Part shown: in pieces, positions 55,678 through 64,000 of the stretch
How positions within the stretch are numbered: position 1 is the first letter of the stretch
How the letters are laid out: each line of letters opens with the position of its first letter
Assembly: GCA_021399445.1 (NCBI GenBank)
Contig: JAJTUQ010000002.1
Coordinates: 5,890,001 to 5,954,000, forward strand
DNA: 64,000 bases
Direction of reading: 5' to 3'
Origin: Xylogone sp. PMI_703
Taxonomy: Eukaryota; Ascomycota; Leotiomycetes
The notes under the pieces: generated by a model
The model's database searches: none
Told to the model about the DNA's origin: nothing
Seen by the model: the letters and a program-made list of their open reading frames with translations, nothing else
Translations under genes and position numbers: made by a program

Positions 55678-58600
55678 TATTAGGAAATGATTCGTGGCGT
55701 TCTTCAATTTAATATAGAGAGAGCAAATGGTCGGATTAAAGTCAGCACTGAGACGAATACATGATAAAGAGTAATGGCAATGAGATGAACGCTACTGTAT
55801 AGGGGGCGGCTGAATTGCGATCTTTTGATCACGCCGTTGGAACTGTTACTGTGGGTTCGGCCCTGGATACAGTATTAATGAAACGTCGAATAATATGAAG
55901 TTATTGGCTATGATCGTTCAAGTTTGTCAAACCTGCTTTGGTCATCCTAAGTTGTCCTTACACAAGCTCTAATCATGATCACAATACAAAGGACAAATCC
56001 GGACACGATACTCTGGGGATACATACAGATGCATTATTTCGATGCGTCTCTATGGGAGGAGTTTTCACTAAAGAGCTCGGCATTATCGCTCTCAGACAGT
56101 GCATTATTCCGTTGCGTGTCTCGATAAAAGAATGGCCACTATAATGCTCGGCGGGGGCGCGACGTGTCTCGGAAAGTGAGGCAGAAGAGTAAAGACAACA
56201 AAGAGAAGCAGTTGCTAGGTGAGGCGTGTGAGATGGAGACTGGGACCTCAAGGCAGACAGTGACTCAGGAGACCATAGACCACTCTTGCTCTCGGGGCTG
56301 GTTTCATATGGATCAGTTAGACGGGGTAGATTTTCGGTGTGATTCATTGAGATAAGAGGAGAGTCAAAGAGGGCATTCCAAGTTTACGTACAGTCAGTTG
56401 TTCCGGTTCATCTCATGTCCTGTTGCCGTACGTCTAGGCTTCTATCAAACCAAGTCGGAGTAAGCAAAAGGGATACAGGGACGGAACAAACATCCAGGCA
56501 GACGTGGAGATATCGACATGACACGTCTGCCTCTCCCGTAGAGGTACATCATAGACAACTAAGTCAATTCAATTGATTCTGCGACTTGCCAAATATGTAC
56601 CCGTAATGATTCAGATATCTGATCCAAGCCAATCCAGCCATGACACACCAGCTCACGGAAAAGAAGGCAGCCTGTGGTCGCCCAGCACGGCAGTTCTCAC
56701 AGCGAAATGAGTTGTGACATGTAATCAATTGAATTAAGCCCATTGCCCGCCTTGGATACTATGCATTAATTCCAGGTAAACATCTCAAATAACCTCAATT
56801 CATACCTCTACCTGATTGCCTATTGAATCTGCCTATCCACACCTATCAATCACCTCATGCGGTCCGCCCGCTCCCCCCACCTGCCAAATCCCTAATCCCA
56901 CCCCTCTCCAAAAACCAAGGCACCAACAATCCCGATGCCTGCCGGGATCACAAGCCAAACACGCCAGACTCACCACAAGATCACGTGTGCACCTACCGTA
57001 CGAATGAAGCGCTAAACAAGGCGCACCTGACACCCCTCTGTTTCAGATTTCGCACCCTCTGAGCCTGCCCTTCTTCCGTCAGCCTGAAGAAAGTCTAGAA
57101 GAAACTTGGACGCGCCCGCCTCGTGCCTGCAGGGTACGGATACTGCACGTACGGATGTAGCGCCGCCCGTTAGAAGCGATAAGAGAGTACGAGTACAGTA
57201 CGTACAGTAGCAAGGCAACGAATCATTGCGTGTTGTTCTTCGGAGCAATTCAATCCTTTGGGAGGATTTTTATGCGAATGCGAAAGGAAGTCAGTCATGC
57301 TGGTGCTGTTATAGGTGCCAATTGATTGTTTTGATTTGATTGACTGATGGTTTGATTCCAAAATGCAAAAGAAAGCCCAAAGAATGAATGGCTGACAGTA
57401 CTGTACGTTACGAAGTACTGAAGATGACGCTTATCGATGGGGTTGACTTCTTCCCAGCGCCACGTACGTAATGATTCCATTTTGCTTAACGATGTGCTCG
57501 TACACTGTACTGTACTGTACTGTACTGTACTGTAGTGTACTTTGCTATGCTGTGCTGTGCGTGCGGTACTTTGTACTCGTAAAAGGCACTGCTGCGCACA
57601 AGTAAGATGTGTAAGAATCCGATCTGACCATTCCACGTGTGCATACGATAGTTTACCTGCAGCTGCACATCCCAATAACGCGCCGTATTTCTAAATTAAG
57701 AAATGGGCGCTCTCGGGGAAGGAGGGGAGGGCTGTGAGGCTGTGAATCGATCGGGCGGCCCTTGTGATCGTTTCCTTTATGCAAGCCGCCTTCGTCCAAT
57801 CCAATCCCGGCTCGTCTCATCTCATCCCTACTGTACTGCTCAGCAATTATCTTACTGTTATCGAGGTATGCGTTCATGATTCAATTGATTGAATTGACTG
57901 ATTGATTGATTGGGTAGATCAATTATCATAATTGTATCGTCGATTTGCTGGAGTACACATGTACAGTATCATCATCGTCGCATCACAATGACCCCAGTGC
58001 CGGGGCGCCTTCCATCGGCAGTTGGGCGGTAGGCAAATTGGCAGTTGGCAATTGGGCACATCGTGCGCATGTACCCACAACGGGGACTATGCTCTCGGAA
58101 CCCGGGAACCAAGGAAAATCAGGGCAAGAATGGCCCAGCAAGGGGCGGGAAGGGGAGCGTTGGCTAAACCCCGAAATCAAGGTTTCGCAGAAAACAGAAG
58201 AACAGAAGAAGATTTGCCTCCAAGCCTCAATCACATGTGTTTCACTATCCAAAAAAATGTCTTCATGTTTCTTGTATATGATAAGGGAAAGATTATAGTT
58301 TCCCTTTCAAAAAAGATATTCTCATTCTGTAGTCTCCATAGAACTAAAACTGTTCACCCCAAAGGGGAACATCTATTCATTAAAAAGGGGACATGGAAAA
58401 GGTGAATAACGCCAAACATACTACCCCCTTCCCAAATCCCAGATCCCAAACCAAAGACCCGAAAATCAAACCCCAGTGACAAAGACCACCATTGTCTGTA
58501 TGTATGCGAAAGCAGTAAAACAAAATGCCAACAAAGCACCGCGCAATTGCAAGACTCTCAGAAACACCGTAGAAACAAAGACGTAGAAAGGAAAAGGTGA

Positions 58601-59319
58601 GCTCTGGCAATGCAGAGACTGCGTGTGAATTTCATAAAAAGTCTGTGTGGAGCTGGGCGGGCTCTGGGTATCAATCAGACTGACCCAATGCAAATGTGTA
58701 TCCTAATGAATTCCCCTAATTCCTAATAAACCTCCTGAATCCTGTTCCATAATGTCTGTGCCCAATGTTCCCCGTGTCCCGAATGTATTCTCCGTTGCCC
58801 ATGCTCCTGATGATGATGATGACGATGATTGATCAAATGACGAAGACAACAATAGCTAAAAAGATGATCTCAACAAAAACGAAGTAAGCCTCCAATCCGG
58901 ATTCCAGTGTTTCCCATAGCAGAGATGACGTTCTGCAAACGTGACAGATAAAAAGAAAAAGCTCGTAAAAACAGAGATGGCTAAAACGACTCGTCTAGAT
59001 TCAAGTTGAATGAATCAACGGGGAATTGAACTGACGAAAAGCACAAATGATGATGATTAAAAAATGAACCGCCCAATCGCAAAAGTCTATCTAGGTATGA
59101 GTCGAGTGTTCTATTCGGTGGCGAAAAAAAACGCAGAAAGAGAGAAAAAGCAACGGCGTTGTTGGCAACCTAGAGTGGCGAAATATCCGAGGACACGCTG
59201 TCTCCCATCAAGGGATGACGATTCGCATTAGGACTCGAGATAGAAGAGAAGTGAGAAGGCAAAAGTGAGGCCGATGATGATGAGTCATGGAAGTAGTTGT
59301 TATCGCTGCTGCCTACCCT
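55678..59319. other. Intergenic region, no convincing gene
   Basis: About 3.6 kb between the F-box gene and the 3' end of the SWIRM gene. A 122-codon minus frame at 55979-56347 and others lack motifs. It holds a pentanucleotide repeat (57504-57533), many GTAC-type words (57.19-57.56 kb) and A-rich stretches (58.2-59.1 kb). The sequence next to 59320 is likely the 3' UTR of the SWIRM gene. Confidence 0.45.
57504..57533. repeat. ACTGT pentanucleotide microsatellite
   Basis: Six perfect ACTGT units, which create a chain of GTAC words, followed by AGTGTAC and TGCTGTGCTG. An expanded version of the TACNGTA words found elsewhere in the intergenic DNA. Confidence 0.95.
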
Positions 59320-60558
59320 TCACACGAACTGCCTAACCCAGGTAGGATTGAGCCATCCAACCTTCTCAAAGGCCTGCCACAGCTTGCTTGCCTTGTTGAC
59401 ATCGATCTTGCATGCCTGCTGGGCATCGGTCTTGCGGAACTCTTTGCCAATGCGCAGGGCCTCGATTCTCTTGATGAAGATGCGTCGCTTGGAGGTGAGG
59501 TAGGTCGCGCAGTCGAGGCGAAGATTGGCGGCGAGGAGGATCTCATCCGGGTGGAGCAGGTGAGCATGTGGGTCGTAGCGTAGATCAATGGGAGCTCCCT
59601 TCCAGTCGACCTTGAGCGAGTTGGGCTTGTTTGGCAGGCTGGAAAGTGGCGGGCAGTAATCGGGCAGGGCATCGAAGTCCTTGTCCTCCCTTGCCACTCT
59701 CTTCGCTGGGTCGGGTGTCGCTCTGGTGAATTGGGGACGCGGTTGGGGACGCTCGCGCGGCTGCTTCTTCTCCACTTTGGCGGGGATGCGCGACGTTGGC
59801 GCCCGTGGAGCCTTTGCCGTAGCGGGCGCAATCGGTGAGTATCGTCGACCGCCTGACTGCAACGCCCTGTCCTCCATCAAGTAAGCCCTCTCGCGCTGGA
59901 ACCATCGCTTGCGGTTGGCATTGAACGACCTGGCCACGATCGACTTGAACTCCAGCGCCAGCTCGTACTCACTGCGCCGTGGAGGAGACGCCTCGCGGAA
60001 GATGCTCGACTCTCTCCTCGCAGCCAGATGCTCGTCCACCGCTCTTTGTGCCGCCAAGACCTCATCATCGACGAACAATGGTGGTTGCGTGGATGATACG
60101 CTGTGTGCATCCTGTGTAGTTGGAGGATAGAGGATCGGATCGGTGACAATTGAGGGCAATGGAGCCTCTGTGGTATCGGGCTTCTGGTCGGGCGAGACAG
60201 GCGGCGATGGCATGAAAGCACCGTTGGACAATGGATAGAGAGGCCTGCTGGGCGTGGCCATGATGGGCGCAGGAGCTTCGTAGAAGGACTCCTTCCGGGG
60301 CGGCTCTGGCGGAGACATGAGGTTGGCAAGAGAGAAGGGCTTGTCCGATCGCATGGTATCGTGTTTCTGTGATATGGAACTCATGATATGGGCGGGTTTG
60401 GGAGCAATGTTGGAAGATGATGAGGTAGAAGAAGGATGGAGGAGACGCAGGGGAGAAGAAGGTAATTGAGTTGCGTGTGCCTGCATGGCTGTGGAGCGAC
60501 CGGAGTCGAAAGCACTGGAAGGCAGCGGGTTGGAGGTGAAGGTTGTTTTGTCAGCCAT
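59320..60558 (-). CDS. SWIRM-domain protein (Fun19/Laf type)
   Basis: Intronless 412-residue frame; start set at ATG 60558 (MADKTTFTSNP), since the open frame upstream has no ATG. The N-terminal 290 residues are Ser/Pro-rich and probably disordered, with basic patches (RKRWFQRERAYLMEDRALQ). A C-terminal SWIRM domain at about 298-412 is clear: LKVDWKGAPIDLRYDPHAHL, then LHPDEILLAANLRLDCATYL, then KLWQAFEKVGWLNPTWVRQF. SWIRM is a helical DNA/nucleosome-binding module of chromatin complexes. The architecture resembles yeast Fun19 and fission-yeast Laf1/Laf2, the latter linked to an Rpd3L/Clr6 histone deacetylase complex. Likely nuclear chromatin-associated. Confidence 0.87.
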   Translation of the reverse strand: MADKTTFTSNPLPSSAFDSGRSTAMQAHATQLPSSPLRLLHPSSTSSSSNIAPKPAHIMSSISQKHDTMRSDKPFSLANLMSPPEPPRKESFYEAPAPIMATPSRPLYPLSNGAFMPSPPVSPDQKPDTTEAPLPSIVTDPILYPPTTQDAHSVSSTQPPLFVDDEVLAAQRAVDEHLAARRESSIFREASPPRRSEYELALEFKSIVARSFNANRKRWFQRERAYLMEDRALQSGGRRYSPIAPATAKAPRAPTSRIPAKVEKKQPRERPQPRPQFTRATPDPAKRVAREDKDFDALPDYCPPLSSLPNKPNSLKVDWKGAPIDLRYDPHAHLLHPDEILLAANLRLDCATYLTSKRRIFIKRIEALRIGKEFRKTDAQQACKIDVNKASKLWQAFEKVGWLNPTWVRQFV

Positions 60559-63500
60559 TCTGAGAGTGTTGCGCCTTGCGGCGGGATCTCGCCAATTGGT
60601 GGCGAACTTGGTGCTGGAGGAGTCAGAGAGCGGGATATGCGCAATGCTTAAGTCCGTATGACCTGTACAGCACAAGCTTCCGGACAAATCGATTGCAAGA
60701 GAGAGAAAAGTAGAGAGAAGTAGAAATCGGCAACTATTTGACTGAGTTGCGTTTTCCTTTTTCCCGGTTGATCTTGCTTATCTTCTTTCTTTTGAGTCTT
60801 TGGTGCTTGGTTCTCTTCTGATTTACTCTGGCGTTTGCAGGAAGAAGTGTCGCAGTGCAGCGCGTAGGATCATAAGCTGGATTGGGGTTTAACTGTGGCG
60901 GGGTTGCGGTAGGCTGCTTAAGTACCGATCCGCTTTAGGCAAGTCTTGCTTTGTTGCTCGTTGTGAGTCTGTCTGTATGAATGTATGTAGGTGGTGGTGT
61001 TGGCAGGAACTGGTTTGACTCAATTCCAATTCAGGGGGTGAAATTGACTGTTCCTTGAGTCAATTGAGTCAAGCAGGTTTTGTGCAATTTCTCAGGCAAC
61101 CAAGAGCGGAGGTGAATTGTGCAGGGAGATTGGGCGGTGTTGCGTTGTTATGCGCGGCTGTGGTGAGTAGTAATATATCGTTTAAGATAGCCGTATTATG
61201 GGGTGGTGGTTTATGCGTAGCAAGCACAGTGGATGCCTGGCGAGATGAGATACGAGAAATTGGATTTGGAAGCAAGGAGCAAGAGCAAGAGCAGGAGAGC
61301 AGGAGAGAGAGGCAAGAAGGAAGCAGAGCGTGAGAGCGCCGAGGAATAAGTAAGGGAGAAGGCCGCGAGCCAAAAGGAAAGGGCAGGTGGTGATACCGGC
61401 GGAGGGAGGAAGGGGGATCTAGTAAGCGTGAATGAATAGAATATTACCGTATTATGAGCGTATGGGATTGTCAAGTGTCCAGCTAGCCTGGAGGGGGGCG
61501 TGTGACTTGTGACTCCCCCCTTCTCCGTTCTCCGCTGCCTTCTGCCCACGTACACCACCGCGCGCACCCAAAGCACAACTCCCAAGCATTTGCATTTCCC
61601 AAAGCACCACCCCCAACGCACGCAGACGCACAACACCCACAATCCACAATTCACATCCACAGCTTCACCTCTTCAATGCACGCTTCGGCATGCGCTGGGC
61701 CACAGACTCCCACAGCTGCCACAATTACCACCCAATCTGTCTATGGTTGTTGAGACCCCAGGTCAGACGCGCGCAACCCGGCCGAAACGGGCCATAGCGA
61801 TCTCATCATGGAGGGCTGGGCAGGCGTGCGTGGAGGGTGCGTGAGCGGTGCGTGTGCACGACTGACTGAGATTAGGGGGGGAACCACCACCAACACCGCT
61901 TAGTCTCCTTCCTCCCAATAATCCTCCTCAGCACCAGCGAGGCGTGAGAACAGAGAGAGCGCGAGAGAGAGGGCACACAAGGCAAAGCAAGGGCAGGTCG
62001 AGGTACAAGCGACAAGGTACTGGAGCTACAGTACCCCGTTTTTGTGGTGGAGCTGGGCTGCTCTGGCAGTTGCAGTCTCGAGAGCGGTATTGGATTGATA
62101 TGCGGACAATGCAGTCGATATGCTCGACAAGTCAGTCATGCAACTACGGCAAGCGCAGTACAGTCCAGTACGGTCCAGCAGGAGGAGACTGTACTGTAGC
62201 AGTGCAATTAGCACGGCTCAGGGCCACCGTAGCTCTTGCTGCTTCTCTTTGCCAGGGTTGCACCAGGCGTCGCAGAGTTGCAACCGTTCCAGTTAGCAAA
62301 GCAGCGAGAGCAGCAAAAGAGCCAAGAAGGGCCCTGGGGATGTGCGATGCGATACTGCAACCTGATCTGAGATGTCTCGGCTGCGCTGCTCTTGCCTGTC
62401 GTATGGGGTAGTGGACAAAAGGGACGTATCCGAGACCCGTGGTGCATGGGGCGCGAAAGCCGCACACGTCTCGGTACTGGTGCTTGCATATGGGTTTTCC
62501 CTATCTGAAGCCCCATGCTGAAGCGCTGAGCGAAGCAGACACACACCGCGAGAGCCTCATCTTCATTGCCTGCTGGTTGCTGGCTGCTGGCTGTCATTTG
62601 AGCCCTGTTACCGCTCTTCTTTGATCGAAGGAGGCGTTTTTCTTCACGCCCAGCAGAGGGTCAATTGGCCTCCAGGGGCGTGCGATTCGCCAATTGGCCC
62701 CGGATCCAGGCAGAGGCAAAAGAAGGCCCAGGCGGCTCCTGAGAGCCCACCGTCTTTTCTCCTCCCAAGCAAGAAAAGGAGATTATTGGAGCCATTGGTG
62801 ATCGAATGGCAGTTCCAGAATGGGGCCGGCTGGGTGCTTCAGGCAGCGCTTGCGTTCCGGCCAGAGAACGGGTCTCGAATTGACAATCAAGCAAGCAATT
62901 GCCCCCCCCTTTGCCCCCGGATTCGTGGTGTTACCTAGCAAACTATCACCACCACTCTGTCCACCCACTGAGCTCCGAAAGGGGCAGTGCTGGGCCATGG
63001 GAAGACTTGCCAGCAACTGGCCGATCGCAAGGCCCTCCGAGGGAATTGGCTCTGCTCCCACGGGCGCTTCAATCATTCCGGCCGACTTGGCTCCTGGCTG
63101 TGGGCGCATCTTTGCGTGCGTGTTACCTGACAGCAGCAGCAGCAGCAGCAGCAGCAAGAAAAAGCAGACAGCCCACGGTGAACAATTGATGGTACCTCTG
63201 GAGATACGCAAATGCCACCCCAGCAAGCAGGAAGGGCTTCAGGTGGCCAGCTCCGGCGCTGATTGGCCAATGGCTCCAGTGGAATGCCTTGCACCTGACG
63301 CAGTCATGCCATTGGTCAGGGCGTGGGGTAGCGTCGTCTGACACAACGCTGCTTGTTTCGAAAGCTGCCTCGGTGCGGGCGCGGATTTGCCAGAGGCACA
63401 GGTTTGCTGTTCATGTTCATGCTGATGCTGCTTGCAAACAAACGCGGCAATGACTCACTCGCAGCCCAACCAAAGCACCAAAGCCCGCCCTGGTCCGGAG

Positions 63501-64000
63501 CATTGCGGCCTTACAGCCTGCTAGGCCGCTAGTCGCCCGCGCCAGGCCAGGGATCAAGTCAATAGAGGCGTGCCTCGAGCCGAGGGGGTGTCTCCTTTCT
63601 CCAGGTTGGACTTGTCAGCTCAATACGGGTCCGCGACCTCGTACTAATCAAAGACTATTTGCCCAGGTACTCCGCCCAGATGCAACAGTACATGTACAAC
63701 TACCGAGCTGCCCTTTCTCGCAGCGGTACATACTTGTACACATCACCGTACACAGTAGTATGGCACGATTACTTTCAATGTCTCGATATAATTCTTGCAC
63801 GGAATATTTCTGCCATCATAGCTGTGCTTCTTTCCTGGTCTTTTCGCACCAATTCTACGGCAATTGCTGGCCACACGTGATCAATTGACTCGCGAATTTA
63901 CCCCTCCTCTAACGTGCACAGTTGTACATGTACATCACTCTTCTCTCACTGATTTGATCATCTTTCCATCACTGCAACTCCTGTCAATCAACGCAAATCA
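60559..64000. other. Intergenic region to window end
   Basis: About 3.4 kb with no supported gene. Overlapping frames of 100-170 codons on both strands at 61.2-63.4 kb lie in GC-rich sequence and look like chance. Content: promoter/leader of the SWIRM gene (up to about 60.95 kb), GTAC-type words (61.99-62.20 and 63.66-63.76 kb), CCAAT/ATTGG palindromes (62.66-63.27 kb) and a CAG repeat. A promoter for a gene beyond the window end may lie near 63.9 kb. Confidence 0.45.
63131..63156. repeat. CAG trinucleotide repeat
   Basis: Eight perfect CAG units plus CA. It reads as a Ser run on one strand in a motif-free frame, so no coding role is supported. Confidence 0.95.

Noticed and set aside
62820..63341. 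173-codon plus frame including a Ser run from the CAG repeat
   Set aside because: Overlaps frames on both strands; the Ser run is the repeat itself; no domain.

Overview
The window looks like nuclear DNA of a filamentous ascomycete (Pezizomycotina). Introns are short (about 50-180 bp, one of 349 bp) with GTAAGT/GTATGT-type donors and CTAAC-type branch sites. The recognisable proteins are fungal: a Zn2Cys6 transcription factor, PEX16, a Whi3-type RNA-binding protein, a SWIRM protein and an F-box/WD protein. AT-rich blocks carry stop-riddled gene relics with transition-type stops, as expected of repeat-induced point mutation (RIP). A leotiomycete is a guess only. I saw no tRNA, rRNA or CRISPR array by eye.

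Layout. 0.5-2.3 kb: a DUF924 gene and, convergent to it, a sulfotransferase-like gene with an apparent +1 frameshift. 4.8-9.4 kb (minus): a 1534-residue Ser-rich protein with an N-myristoylation motif and a tandem RRxSRxNS array. 9.4-14.2 kb: non-coding. 14.2-17.0 kb: a three-exon Zn2Cys6 factor. 19.9-20.6 kb: a small EutQ-like cupin. 20.6-27.9 kb: an AT-rich block with a Ty1/copia reverse-transcriptase relic, an intact DEDDh exonuclease gene, a cluster of three inverted repeats and a decayed hypothetical gene. 27.8-38.9 kb: about 11 kb with no credible gene, rich in microsatellites, GTAC-type motifs and a pyrimidine tract, ending at the Whi3-like gene (39.0-40.7 kb). 43-51 kb: a second AT-rich block with an extensive minus-strand gene relic and a smaller plus-strand one. 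51.2-55.7 kb: a compact housekeeping cluster (SDR, PEX16, F-box/WD). 59.3-60.6 kb: a SWIRM-domain protein, followed by non-coding DNA to the window end.

The genes form no evident operon-like or biosynthetic cluster. They are a mosaic of conserved regulatory and housekeeping genes (transcription, cell-cycle RNA binding, ubiquitin-ligase adaptor, chromatin, peroxisome) separated by two repeat-degraded AT-rich islands. The least explained signals are the RIP-like minus-strand relic at about 44.5-48.3 kb, the myristoylated RRxSRxNS-array protein, and the dense GTAC-type palindromic words in the long intergenic regions.
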